DNA of 64,000 nt, taken from Paenibacillus andongensis (lineage in GTDB: Bacteria > Bacillota > Bacilli > Paenibacillales > NBRC-103111). A program made the translations under genes and the position numbers. The notes beneath the pieces are model-generated. The model saw only the letters and a list, made by a program, of their open reading frames with translations, was not told the DNA's origin and searched no databases. The DNA lies in contig NZ_CP104467.1 in the NCBI RefSeq assembly GCF_025369935.1, positions 4,781,001 through 4,845,000 on the forward strand. The letters are read 5' to 3'. This document shows, in pieces, positions 1-8,576 of this stretch. The stretch's first letter is position 1. Each line of letters opens with the position of its first letter.

Positions 1-644
1 TCGATACGAACCGGCCATACGACTTCTTCTGTAAGGAATGGAATATCTCTCGGTACAAGCTTGCTCCAAGGCTCAATACCAACAGCCCCAACAATAGCGA
101 CTTGATCCCATGCAGAATCATCGTAGTCTGGCAAATACCAATCCGATCTCCAAGCGCTCGCATCCATCCGCTCAGCAAAGCCTTGCTGACATGACATACG
201 CCCGGAGCGGCTATCATATCCATGATGCAGCGAGGTTTTCCAGTTTTCATCCGTCACTAACTCTACGACAGAATTACCTTCATGCTCACTTTCCACCTGC
301 ACTAATAAACCGCCGCGTCCGCGCAAATAGTAGAAATTGGACACACCAAAATGCAGCACCATGACCCCAATCACATTAGGCCGTCCTTTGTGCAGCAAAT
401 GTCCAATTTCATATGTATCATAGGACTGCTCAAATGGCCATGAACGAACAGGGCCTCTTCCCACTTTGGTTCCATTTACAAATAAAGCGTATCGTGAATC
501 AGCAGTTATAGATAACTTTGCTGCTCCCCAGCCTTTAGCGCCCACATCAAATGTCTTTCTGAAACAACGCCACTCATTTCGCGGACTTGCTTCACCATTC
601 CCCCAAACCCATTGAGCTTGCCAGTCAATTTCTAATTGTCTCAT
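1..644 (-). CDS. Alpha-L-rhamnosidase-like protein, N-terminal part (cut by window edge)
   Basis: The frame is open from an ATG at 644 down to base 1, so only about 214 N-terminal residues are present. A GGAGG lies nine bases before the ATG. The opening (IDWQAQWVWG, then NEWRCFRKTFDV, ADSRYALFVNG and GRGPVRSWPFE) is the beta-sandwich carbohydrate-binding start typical of GH78 alpha-L-rhamnosidases and related large glycosidases, which remove terminal rhamnose from pectin side chains or glycosides. The catalytic (alpha/alpha)6 domain would lie outside the window. It is divergent from the AraC regulator at 775, its likely activator. The fold call is fairly sure; the substrate is inferred. Confidence 0.75.
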   Translation of the reverse strand, partial: MRQLEIDWQAQWVWGNGEASPRNEWRCFRKTFDVGAKGWGAAKLSITADSRYALFVNGTKVGRGPVRSWPFEQSYDTYEIGHLLHKGRPNVIGVMVLHFGVSNFYYLRGRGGLLVQVESEHEGNSVVELVTDENWKTSLHHGYDSRSGRMSCQQGFAERMDASAWRSDWYLPDYDDSAWDQVAIVGAVGIEPWSKLVPRDIPFLTEEVVWPVRI

Positions 645-774
645 GTCGGTTGCCTCCACCAAAAATAATGATTGTTACTTCCATGCCTTTATTTTATGAT
701 GAGAGCGCACTCATTTTTAGGGTTAATTCCGACATTCATTAGGGTCTTAATTGACATCATAGGAGTAGAACGAA

Positions 775-1653
775 ATGACCATTAAGCGTAGCATTATCGA
801 AACGCCCGGCGATCAATTCTTCCTTCCGGAGCTTCCACTTTACGTCAACCGAGTTCACGAATCATTTGAAATGCTGCAGCATACGCACGATTTCATTGAA
901 ATTAGCTATGTAGCTGAGGGCAATGGTGCACATTACATCGACAATACCTCATTACCCGTATCCAAAGGAGATCTCTTTTTCATTCCGGTTGGCGTCTCCC
1001 ATGTGTTCCGCCCATCATCTGTGGCTCAGAAAAATAACCTTGTGGTTTACAATTGCATTTTCACCCAGGAATGGTTGAACCAATTATTTCACTTGCAATT
1101 GAGTGGCAATAAAGATGACTTCTACGTCCTATTCATGCAGGCAACCAAACACGCAGCTTGGCTTTCTTTTAAAGAACGCAATGGGGAATTCCAGCCTCTT
1201 TTTGAACGATTGCATTTCGAATATAACGCCCATCGGAGCGGTTTTATGACGATTTTACAAACATGTGTGGCACAGCTTCTTGTATACATGTATCGTTCCA
1301 AACTGGATTTCACACCCGAAGCGTCCAAAGCTAATCTTCAGGACTTAGATAGTCTACTCGCCCATATTCGCGGGCATTGCAGCAGCCCAATCTCGCTCAC
1401 GGAAGCTGCCTCCAGACTGTCGATCAGCGAGCGTCAGCTTCATCGCCAGCTTAAAAAGCATACGGGGATGTCCTTCATGGAGTACGTGCAGCACGCGCGA
1501 ATTGAAGCCTGTTGTCAGCAATTAAGAACGAACGATCATAAGATTAGCGATGTTGCTGCAAATGTCGGCTATCAGGATATGAAATTTTTTAACCATCTGT
1601 TTAAAAAAATGACCGGCGTCACGCCTAGCCAGTACCGACAGCAGCATAGATAA
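775..1653 (+). CDS. AraC family transcriptional regulator
   Basis: This 292-residue protein has an N-terminal cupin-like sensor (about residues 10-90, with HTHDFIEISYVAEGNG and GDLFFIPVGVSHVF) and a C-terminal double helix-turn-helix (about 190-290, with SLTEAASRLSISERQLHRQL and ISDVAANVGYQDMKFFNHLF, closing GVTPSQYRQ). This is the usual layout of sugar-responsive AraC activators. It is transcribed away from the rhamnosidase-like gene across a 130-base gap and runs into a shared terminator with the CE7 esterase. It probably senses a pectin-derived sugar and activates the divergent glycosidase gene; the ligand cannot be read from sequence. Confidence 0.9.
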   Translation: MTIKRSIIETPGDQFFLPELPLYVNRVHESFEMLQHTHDFIEISYVAEGNGAHYIDNTSLPVSKGDLFFIPVGVSHVFRPSSVAQKNNLVVYNCIFTQEWLNQLFHLQLSGNKDDFYVLFMQATKHAAWLSFKERNGEFQPLFERLHFEYNAHRSGFMTILQTCVAQLLVYMYRSKLDFTPEASKANLQDLDSLLAHIRGHCSSPISLTEAASRLSISERQLHRQLKKHTGMSFMEYVQHARIEACCQQLRTNDHKISDVAANVGYQDMKFFNHLFKKMTGVTPSQYRQQHR

Positions 1654-1656
1654 ACA

Positions 1657-1695
1657 AAAAATGCCCCTCCATCACGAAGATGTGAGAGGCATTTT
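1657..1695. terminator. Bidirectional terminator between araC and CE7 esterase
   Basis: AAAATGCCCCTC and GAGAGGCATTTT form a 12-bp stem with one G-T pair around a 15-base loop, flanked by A-runs and T-runs. It sits between two convergent stop codons and can serve both strands. Confidence 0.85.
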
Positions 1696-1698
1696 ATT

Positions 1699-2658
1699 TT
1701 AAAGGCCCAACATAAATTGCAAGGTTTTATCGCTGAAGCCAGGTAAACCTTCATGACCATAATCCGGGTACAACTCAAATTCCTTTTTCGACTTGATTTT
1801 GTTATAAGCAGCGAACTGCGTGGAAGGCGGGCATACAGTGTCGCTAAGTCCAACGGCCATCAGTACTTCACCTTGAATGCGATTTGCTAGATTCTGAATG
1901 TCAATATAGCCCAGCTTCGTGAATATTTCATCTTCGCGTTTGTGCTGTGGATCATGACGGCGGAAGAAGTCCTTCAGCTCCTGGTAGGCATCCTTCGCCA
2001 AATCCATTTCCCATACGCGCTTATAATCGCTAAGGAATGGATAAACTGGCGCTAACCGCTTAATGCGAGGCTCGAGTGCCGCACATGCGATCGTCAAGGC
2101 GCCACCTTGAGAGCCACCCAATGCGCCTACACGTTCGGGATCAACCTCTGGCATACTCATCGCAATGCCGGCGAGTTGAGCCGTATCTAAGAAAATATCC
2201 CGATACAACAATTGATCCGGGTGATCATCTAAGCCGCGAACGATATGGCCGCGAAGGGTCGTCCCTTTAACTCCTCCCGTATCTTCCGATAAACCGCCTT
2301 GACCACGGCAATCCATGGAAAAGAACGAGTAGCCTAGAGCGGCATACGCTAATTTACCTGACCAATCGCCTGAGCTTCCAGAGTAACCATGGAATTCAAC
2401 GATAGCTGGATGAGGCTTATCTGCATGTTTAGGACGAACATATTTGGCATAAATACGAGCCCCTTTGACACCCGTAAAATAGAGATCAAAACATTCGGCG
2501 TAAGGCACTTGAAAATCACTCGGACGAAGTTCGATTTGAGGATCGACTGCCTTCATTTCAGCAAGAGCCCGCTCCCAATAAGAATCGAAATCTTCAGGGC
2601 GGGGATTAAGTCCTTCATAAGTAACTAGCTTGTCTAATGGAAAATCAAATAATGGCAT
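1699..2658 (-). CDS. CE7 acetyl xylan esterase / cephalosporin-C deacetylase
   Basis: The 319 residues match the usual length of carbohydrate esterase family 7 (about 318-325) and begin with the typical MPLFDFPLDKL and PEDFDSYW. The nucleophile elbow GGSQGG (about residue 183), the acid in GLSDTVCPPST (about 270) and the histidine in YPDYGHEG (about 300) give a complete alpha/beta-hydrolase triad. CE7 enzymes remove acetyl groups from short xylo-oligosaccharides in the cytoplasm; no signal peptide is visible, which agrees. It follows the 553-residue unknown gene in the same direction with a gap of 24 bases, so the two are probably co-transcribed. Confidence 0.93.
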   Translation of the reverse strand: MPLFDFPLDKLVTYEGLNPRPEDFDSYWERALAEMKAVDPQIELRPSDFQVPYAECFDLYFTGVKGARIYAKYVRPKHADKPHPAIVEFHGYSGSSGDWSGKLAYAALGYSFFSMDCRGQGGLSEDTGGVKGTTLRGHIVRGLDDHPDQLLYRDIFLDTAQLAGIAMSMPEVDPERVGALGGSQGGALTIACAALEPRIKRLAPVYPFLSDYKRVWEMDLAKDAYQELKDFFRRHDPQHKREDEIFTKLGYIDIQNLANRIQGEVLMAVGLSDTVCPPSTQFAAYNKIKSKKEFELYPDYGHEGLPGFSDKTLQFMLGL

Positions 2659-2682
2659 GTCAAATCCTCTTTTCTATTATTT

Positions 2683-4344
2683 TCATGCGACCGTATAGCT
2701 GGAGAAATCAACAGCCTCGCCATTTACAAGTCTGATAATCTTCCTATCACTATGTAAGCCACTGCTTAAAACCATCGTTTCATCCTTCAAATTCGTATAG
2801 GTAATTTGCAAATCGTCCTCGCTGGACAGGGTATAAACGGGTTGTTTCTGCTTCATCACACTCGCAAATTGCTGTATATCCCTTATCTGGAGAGTTTCAG
2901 CTGTTCGCTGGTCGATACACTCGACAACTACGGAATTCGATCTTCCTTTGCTTGTAACAACGGATCGATCTTCGCGTACTTCCCTTTGAAAGGACTGCTG
3001 CACATAAACAGCTATGTAAACATGACCACATAATCCAAACAGTCCGTTTGGTTCCTCTACCCAATCTCCTTCAGGCAGACATCCCATGATAAATTCAGGC
3101 TGACCAACTGGAATTTGATAAGAAGCGATCAATGCATTTTGATGAAAAAGCACTTCTGAAAATTCACTTTGATGACGTAAATCTCCTTCTGCATAGCCTT
3201 GACCTGGGTGAAAAAAATACAAATGATTTACACCCTGGACCGCCTCCAACGGAAGGGCTACATCCCAGCGATGTTGTTCATTATCAAACTCCTGTACGCG
3301 CTCCCACATACCACCTATTGCAAAGTTTTCTGTGATATATACATAACTGTGCAGCACATCGTTATCGTTAACAGCTAGAGCTGCTTGTTTGGGAACTTTG
3401 CGAATAACTTCTACCGGATTCGTACGTTGTAAGGCTGAACGCCGAACTTCTGACGAGGCTTCATAGGCAATAAAACCTGCATATTCGGTTCGAGGCATGT
3501 ACTCCGGTAATGTGAAATCGCCAAACTGAACATAATCGTGCAGCACATTGGTGTCCCTTGGCATATCATGCGGCCATATCCGTGAATGCGGGCCCACCCA
3601 TGCCCCTCCCAGATAGTACGTCGAGCGAACCTCCCAGAGGTAGTCCAATAGTCGAGCCAATTCCGCTTTGATTTCTGCATCCTTCATAAGCTCCCAAGCG
3701 CACGTAAAAGCCTGCATCCAGTGCCAGAACCAAGGTAATCCCCCATATTCCGACATGCCTATCGAAGTAACCCGATTCAGCGTATTGCGCAAGCTTTGGA
3801 AGCCATCCTCAAGCAATGCCGTATCCTCATAAAGCTGTCCGAAAATAAGCTTAGCTGCTGTATATTTCGCTTCATGATGGTTGTAATGCTCTAATGGTTT
3901 ACGATAGAAGTTGCTTCTATAAATATGCAGCAGCGCTATAGCTAATAAGTTTCGCAAGGATTCACTCAAATTGTCTGAATAGCGTTGATAGAAATAAACC
4001 ATCAAACTCCCCATTAATTCAACAGGAAGTGTATTTTTCGGTGCTTCTTGCGGAGTAGGTCTTAGATGTAAGGGGAAGTGACCATAAGTTACACTCTCTT
4101 GATTCTGGTCCTGGAGTTCCAGCACATGAGACAGGATGCCCTCAGCCTTGATCTTAGCTTGTACGCGATCTCCGTCAAAAGGGATTGTTTCTTCCTGAGA
4201 AGCTGCAAATAAATAAGAAGCATAGTAAAAATTATCTCGGATATCGTGTTGAAATAATAATCCGCTGTTTAAAATAGGCTGCTTGAATGCCGCTTCAGCA
4301 ATTCTGGACTTCATCTCATTTTGGCGTTGTTGCAAATTTGTCAA
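2683..4344 (-). CDS. Unrecognised 553-residue protein, probable carbohydrate-related alpha-toroid
   Basis: I do not recognise a named family. The frame runs from a GTG at 4353, but AAGGAGG overlaps that codon. The TTG at 4344 lies eight bases after GGAGG and is the likelier start. The first 300 residues are helix-rich with aromatic stretches (GGLPWFWHWMQAF, YYLGGAWVGPHSRIWPHDMP), as in alpha/alpha-barrel sugar enzymes; the last 200 look beta-rich. This resembles heparinase- or GH-type two-domain layouts, but no catalytic residues can be named. No signal peptide is visible. Upstream lies an operator shared with the LacI-GH88-DUF2264 operon, and downstream a CE7 esterase, so a cytoplasmic role in oligosaccharide breakdown is inferred. 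Confidence 0.7.
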   Translation of the reverse strand: MTNLQQRQNEMKSRIAEAAFKQPILNSGLLFQHDIRDNFYYASYLFAASQEETIPFDGDRVQAKIKAEGILSHVLELQDQNQESVTYGHFPLHLRPTPQEAPKNTLPVELMGSLMVYFYQRYSDNLSESLRNLLAIALLHIYRSNFYRKPLEHYNHHEAKYTAAKLIFGQLYEDTALLEDGFQSLRNTLNRVTSIGMSEYGGLPWFWHWMQAFTCAWELMKDAEIKAELARLLDYLWEVRSTYYLGGAWVGPHSRIWPHDMPRDTNVLHDYVQFGDFTLPEYMPRTEYAGFIAYEASSEVRRSALQRTNPVEVIRKVPKQAALAVNDNDVLHSYVYITENFAIGGMWERVQEFDNEQHRWDVALPLEAVQGVNHLYFFHPGQGYAEGDLRHQSEFSEVLFHQNALIASYQIPVGQPEFIMGCLPEGDWVEEPNGLFGLCGHVYIAVYVQQSFQREVREDRSVVTSKGRSNSVVVECIDQRTAETLQIRDIQQFASVMKQKQPVYTLSSEDDLQITYTNLKDETMVLSSGLHSDRKIIRLVNGEAVDFSSYTVA

Positions 4345-4414
4345 TTTTGTCACCTCCTTAACAAAAATTTCAAAAATGCCGATTTACGCCTTATTTAAGC
4401 GCAATCTTACAAAA

Positions 4415-4428
4415 TTGAAACGGTTAAC
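4415..4428. promoter_or_regulatory. Putative LacI-family operator in front of the 553-residue gene
   Basis: TTGAAACGGTTAAC differs at one base from the site at 15005-15018 upstream of the lacI gene (TTGAAACGTTTAAC). It lies about 70 bases before the start at 4344, the expected position for repressor control. Confidence 0.6.
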
Positions 4429-4495
4429 CTCAGTTTATATGTTAATAATTGGAGCGTCAATGCAAAGTAAACATTCGTTTTCCATATTTTAGACG

Positions 4496-4524
4496 TTGCA
4501 TCCTCTTGCAATTTCTTATAAAAT
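4496..4524 (+). promoter_or_regulatory. Putative sigma-A promoter of metNIQ
   Basis: TTGCAT at 4496-4501 and TAAAAT at 4519-4524 are separated by 17 bases, about 60 bases before the metN start. No S-box or T-box leader is seen in the short space that follows. Confidence 0.5.
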
Positions 4525-4585
4525 GATCTACCGTTGGTCAAAATATATCATCACCAATATTTGCATGGAATAGGAGGTATTCATC

Positions 4586-5611
4586 CTGATTCATATCGAA
4601 AATTTACAAAAAGTATATGAGGATATACCGGGACGCGTACCGGCCATCCAGCAGATCCATTTACATATCGATCGCGGAGAAATATTCGGCATCATCGGAC
4701 ACTCCGGTGCAGGAAAGAGTACATTACTGCGTTGTGTAAATCTACTGGAGCGACCATCCTCTGGCAGCATTCACATTGATGGGGAAGAAATGACAAAGTT
4801 GGATTCTCGCCAGCTGCAAACGAAACGCCGCAAAATCGGGATGATTTTCCAACATTTTAATCTCCTCTCTTCATCGACCATTGCCGAAAATATTGCCTTT
4901 CCTCTGAAATTGGCTGGGATGGGGCATGGGGCGATTCAAGCGCGAATTAAGGAGCTGCTCGATTTAGTCGGTCTTCAGGAACACGCGCATAAGTATCCAA
5001 GCCAGCTCTCAGGCGGACAGAAGCAGCGTGTCGGTATTGCAAGAGCTTTGGCCAATCATCCGGATATTCTGCTCTGCGACGAAGCGACCTCAGCGCTTGA
5101 TCCTCAGACAACGAATGCCATTCTTGCGCTGCTTCTCGATATCAATCGAAAGCTTGGCATTACGATCCTGCTCATCACACATGAGATGCAGGTCATTCGT
5201 GCGATCTGCGACCGTGTTGCTGTGATGGAGAAAGGCTTGATCGTTGAAACCGGGAAAGTGCTCGATGTATTCCTGAAGCCTCAGCATGCGGTTACGAAGG
5301 AGTTCGTTGGACAAGTTTCTGATTTCGCACAAAGTTCAGATCCGGATCCGGTGGTGAACCAGGGAGAAAAGCATGGTACGGTGATTCGGATTACCTACAT
5401 CGGTGCCAAAACATATGAGCCGATCTTGTTCGAAACCGTCAAGTCGACGAATGTGTCCTTTGCCATCCTTCAGGGGACTATTTCTTCCATGAAAAGTGTA
5501 CCCTACGGTCAATTGGTTGTGGAATTAACAGGCGGACACCAAGAAGAAATCGATTCTGTGATTGCCAAACTTGAGCAAGAAGGAATCGACGTGGAGGTGC
5601 TCAACGCATGA
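4586..5611 (+). CDS. metN: Methionine ABC transporter ATP-binding protein MetN
   Basis: MetN hydrolyses ATP to drive uptake of methionine through MetI. The protein has Walker A GHSGAGKST (about residues 38-46), signature LSGGQKQRV, Walker B ILLCDEATSALD, and a C-terminal NIL domain (about 265-340) that binds methionine for feedback control. The first in-frame ATG (4790) would remove the Walker A motif, so translation must begin upstream. AGGAGG at 4572-4577 is eight bases before a CTG at 4586, followed by ATT at 4589; no ATG, GTG or TTG is usefully placed. From CTG the protein is 341 residues, the family length. Its stop overlaps the metI start (ATGA). Confidence 0.93.
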   Translation: MIHIENLQKVYEDIPGRVPAIQQIHLHIDRGEIFGIIGHSGAGKSTLLRCVNLLERPSSGSIHIDGEEMTKLDSRQLQTKRRKIGMIFQHFNLLSSSTIAENIAFPLKLAGMGHGAIQARIKELLDLVGLQEHAHKYPSQLSGGQKQRVGIARALANHPDILLCDEATSALDPQTTNAILALLLDINRKLGITILLITHEMQVIRAICDRVAVMEKGLIVETGKVLDVFLKPQHAVTKEFVGQVSDFAQSSDPDPVVNQGEKHGTVIRITYIGAKTYEPILFETVKSTNVSFAILQGTISSMKSVPYGQLVVELTGGHQEEIDSVIAKLEQEGIDVEVLNA

Positions 5612-6270
5612 ATATGACCTGGGACATTAACTGGACCGAAATTATGAAAGCAACTGGCGATACACTCGTCATGCTGGGATGGTCGCTCTTATTCACCGTC
5701 ATCATTGGCATGGCACTGGGCATCATTTTATTTCTTACCTCCAAAGGGCAGCTGCTGCAAAATCTGCCGCTTTACGGAGTGCTCTCGCTGATCGTGAACA
5801 TCCTGCGCTCTGTGCCTTTCGTGATTCTGATGATCTCGGTATTTCCGATCACGAAGGCCATCGTGCATACAACCATCGGCGTACAGGGCGCGATCCCGCC
5901 TCTCGTTATCGCCGCCGCGCCGTTTCTCGCGCGGCTGGTTGAAACCGCGCTGCGCGAGATCGACAGCGGCGTCATTGAAGCCGCGCAATCGATGGGCGCT
6001 ACGCCGTGGCAAATCGTCTGGCGCGTCCTGATGCCGGAAGCGCGCCCGGGTCTGATCTCAGCCGTCACCGTGACGGCTGTTGCCCTGCTCTCCTACTCCG
6101 CCATGTCAGGCGTCGTTGGCGGCGGCGGGCTTGGCGATCTCTCGCTCCGTTACGGCTACATGCGGTTCCGTACCGATATCATGATCGTGACCGTCGTCAT
6201 TCTCGTTCTATTCGTTCAGCTCCTGCAAATGCTAGGAGATCGAATGGTCGCTAAATTCAACCGCAAATAA
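5608..6270 (+). CDS. metI: Methionine ABC transporter permease MetI
   Basis: This 220-residue inner-membrane protein has about five transmembrane segments (for example WSLLFTVIIGMALGIILF and IMIVTVVILVLFVQLL). The EAA loop EAAQSMGATPWQIVWRV (about residue 127) contacts the MetN ATPase. The gene overlaps metN by four bases and is followed 28 bases later by metQ, the standard metNIQ order. The middle of the gene is visibly richer in GC (many GCG and GGC codons) than its neighbours, but the protein is a normal family member, so I read this as local composition. Confidence 0.95.
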   Translation: MNMTWDINWTEIMKATGDTLVMLGWSLLFTVIIGMALGIILFLTSKGQLLQNLPLYGVLSLIVNILRSVPFVILMISVFPITKAIVHTTIGVQGAIPPLVIAAAPFLARLVETALREIDSGVIEAAQSMGATPWQIVWRVLMPEARPGLISAVTVTAVALLSYSAMSGVVGGGGLGDLSLRYGYMRFRTDIMIVTVVILVLFVQLLQMLGDRMVAKFNRK

Positions 6271-6298
6271 AACACATTATATCGGAGGTAATCTCATC

Positions 6299-7147
6299 AT
6301 GAAGAAACTTACGCTATCATTAATGGCTGTATTCGTAGTGCTTGCTCTTGCAGCTTGCGGACAGAAAGCCGCTGAAACGCCTGCAAGCTCGGCACCTGCT
6401 GCCTCTACTACGCCAGCTGCTGCAAAAGAAGTTACACTGAAAGTCGGTGCCTCTTCCGTCCCTCATGCCGAAATACTGAATAGCCTTAAAGACAAAATGA
6501 AGGCACAAGGCGTGAAGCTTGAAGTTATTGAGTTTAATGATTATGTTCAACCGAACGTGCAAGTGTTTGAAAAACAATTGGACGCTAACTTTTTCCAACA
6601 TCAGCCTTACCTGGACCAATACAATGCGGATAAGAAGCAAAACCTCGTAAAAGTAGTTGGCGTGCACATCGAACCATTCGGTGCTTACTCACAGAAAGTG
6701 AAATCCGCTGCTGAATTGAAAGATGGCTCTTCAGTTGCTATTCCTAACGATCCTTCTAATGTCGGCCGTGCGCTTGCGTTGATGGAGAAAAACGGTTTGA
6801 TTAAACTAAAAGACGGCGTTGGCATCAAAGGTACAGTTAAAGATATCGTAGAAAACACTAAGAAACTTCAAATCAAAGAATTAGACCCTGCCATGCTGCC
6901 ACGTACGATCGGTGAGTTTGATTTGGCTCTAATCAATACCAACTACGCTCTTCAAGCGAATCTAAATCCAACGAAAGACGCTTTGTTCATCGAGGATAAA
7001 AATTCACCTTACGTAAACATCGTCGTTTCCCGTCCGGACAACAAAGATTCCGAAGCCATGCAAAAGCTTGCTAAGGAACTGAACTCCACTGACACGAAAA
7101 AGTTCATCGAAGATAAATACAAAGGCGCTATCGTGCCTGCGTTCTAA
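6299..7147 (+). CDS. metQ: Methionine-binding lipoprotein MetQ
   Basis: The 282-residue substrate-binding lipoprotein begins with a signal peptide ending in the lipobox LAAC (Cys20), followed by an Ala/Pro/Ser linker and the NlpA-family body (VPHAEILNSLKDKMKAQGVK, DANFFQHQPYLDQYN, IPNDPSNVGRALALM, LINTNYALQA). It captures methionine outside the membrane and delivers it to MetI. GGAGG lies ten bases before the ATG. A terminator directly follows, so metNIQ is a closed three-gene operon. Confidence 0.95.
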   Translation: MKKLTLSLMAVFVVLALAACGQKAAETPASSAPAASTTPAAAKEVTLKVGASSVPHAEILNSLKDKMKAQGVKLEVIEFNDYVQPNVQVFEKQLDANFFQHQPYLDQYNADKKQNLVKVVGVHIEPFGAYSQKVKSAAELKDGSSVAIPNDPSNVGRALALMEKNGLIKLKDGVGIKGTVKDIVENTKKLQIKELDPAMLPRTIGEFDLALINTNYALQANLNPTKDALFIEDKNSPYVNIVVSRPDNKDSEAMQKLAKELNSTDTKKFIEDKYKGAIVPAF

Positions 7148-7154
7148 TCAAACT

Positions 7155-7198
7155 AAAAAAACAGTCCGCCCCTTTTTGCAGGGACGGGCTGTTTTTTT
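7155..7198. terminator. Terminator shared by metQ and the YitT gene
   Basis: A-rich lead, then CAGTCCGCCCC pairing with GGGACGGGCTG (one mismatch) and a run of T. It lies between convergent stops and works in both directions. Confidence 0.85.
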
Positions 7199-8039
7199 AT
7201 TCATCATGCGTAGCGAACCCTTTCCCAACCACTTCCCTCACATCACTGAATGTAACGAAAGCGGTTGGATCAACGCGATGTACAATTGTTTTCAGTTTGA
7301 TGATTTCTTTGCGGCTTACGATACAATAAATCACTTCTCTGTGTTTACCTGTATAGCCGCCTCTTCCTTCAAGGAATGTAACCCCTCTATTTAATTCCGT
7401 CATAATCTTATTTGCTGTCAGATCTGGGAGGGCCGTTATAATAAAAGCTGCTCGCCCGCCGGAGGCACCCTCCAGCACAAAATCAATGACTCTAGCTCCA
7501 ACGATAATCGCAACTAACGTATACATCGCACGCGTGAGATCCAAATAAATCAAAGATAACAGTAGAATGATGAAATCTATTGCTAGTATAGTCTTCGCGA
7601 TCCCTATCCCATAATGCTTTTGCATCAGACGTGCAATGATATCTGTCCCCTCTGTCATCCCTTCGAAACGGAATACAATGCCAAAACCTAGTCCAACAAT
7701 CCCTCCCGCGTATAACGAAGCTAACAAAGGGTCAGGCATTGGCATGGAAAAGCTCTCGAACAACCACAAAAACAGTGAAACCGATAGCATCCCTACGACT
7801 GTGTAAATGAAACTAATGCGTCCGAGCATTTTCCACCCGATAAGAATAAGCGGAATATTAATGAGTAGATTCGTCCATGCCGGGTTCCATCCGAGCACAT
7901 ATTTGAGCAAAAGAGCAAGGCCGGTAATCCCCCCTTCTGCCAGTCCGTTTGCAAGATTGAAATAATTGATACCAAAAGCAATGATGGCAGAACCTCCAAT
8001 AATGGCAGCTATATTCATCCATTTCATTCTAATAAGCAT
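7197..8039 (-). CDS. YitT family membrane protein with DUF2179 domain
   Basis: The 280-residue protein has five or six N-terminal membrane helices (IIGGSAIIAFGINYFNLA, then the conserved GLAEGGITGLALLL) and a C-terminal cytoplasmic DUF2179 domain (about 220-275, GGYTGKHREVIYCIVSRKEI). This is the YitT/YpjC/YqfU layout of Bacillus; the molecular function of the family is not established, and transport or sensing is only suspected. AGAGGAGG lies six bases before the ATG. A second YitT protein without the DUF2179 tail is at 30711. Confidence 0.9.
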   Translation of the reverse strand: MLIRMKWMNIAAIIGGSAIIAFGINYFNLANGLAEGGITGLALLLKYVLGWNPAWTNLLINIPLILIGWKMLGRISFIYTVVGMLSVSLFLWLFESFSMPMPDPLLASLYAGGIVGLGFGIVFRFEGMTEGTDIIARLMQKHYGIGIAKTILAIDFIILLLSLIYLDLTRAMYTLVAIIVGARVIDFVLEGASGGRAAFIITALPDLTANKIMTELNRGVTFLEGRGGYTGKHREVIYCIVSRKEIIKLKTIVHRVDPTAFVTFSDVREVVGKGFATHDE

Positions 8040-8576
8040 GATAATCCTCCTCTATAGGTAATGTTCATAAGAAACCGGCCAACCTAGCCAGATTCGTCCA
8101 GCCTCGACCTGCAAATCGTACATCTTATTTTAGAAGATTTGCTGTTTTTAAGGTGTTTACCTGTAAAACCTGCATCTTATTTGCTCGAAAAGCGCCAAAA
8201 GCGAATAAAGTGTTCGATTTAGAGGTATCATTTGCAGGTCAACTCCTATAATTCTCCTATTGTGTGCTTTTTCATGAATGAAATGCAGGTTGTTCATCCG
8301 CTAACATAAGATAGTTACGGAAACTATGAATTCCCTGACTTTCCATCCTCAAATGAAAAAAGACCGAAAAAGCGTGCACGATTGCAGGCATTTACGAGAT
8401 TTGAGCTATTTAAAGAAAAAAAGCATGTACAATCTGCAGGTTTACCAAAACCAAAGTCACGCCTTCTCGTTAAAGTTCGCTCCAGTCCAAACCCTAAGCA
8501 TAAAACACATAAATTATCTATTAAAAAAGACTCCCGCCAAAGTTGCGGAAGTCCTCAAAAGTTCAATCACTATTCA
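8040..8576. repeat. Gene-free gap with six copies of a degenerate TGCAGGT-type repeat
   Basis: Between the YitT gene and ald I see no credible gene. The gap carries recurring copies of a short element: forward at 8107-8125 (ACCTGCAAATCGTACATCT) and 8167-8183, inverted at 8227-8239, 8279-8290, 8374-8390 and 8423-8442 (reverse complement begins ACCTGCAGATTGTACATGC). The first two and last four face each other, so long imperfect stem structures can form. The ald terminator occupies 8523-8553. Confidence 0.65.
8523..8553 (-). terminator. Terminator of ald
   Basis: On the minus strand GACTTCCGC pairs with GCGGGAGTC (one mismatch) and is followed by six T, 24 bases beyond the ald stop codon. Confidence 0.75.

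Noticed and set aside
110..364. 84-codon plus-strand ORF at the left edge
   Set aside because: It is the shadow of the rhamnosidase-like gene on the minus strand, whose protein sequence is convincing.
4437..4585. Possible S-box (SAM) riboswitch before metN
   Set aside because: The space after the promoter is about 60 bases and has neither the conserved S-box core nor a terminator.
5700..6200. Foreign GC-rich segment within metI
   Set aside because: The composition is higher in GC, but the protein is a normal MetI in a normal operon, so no transfer is needed.
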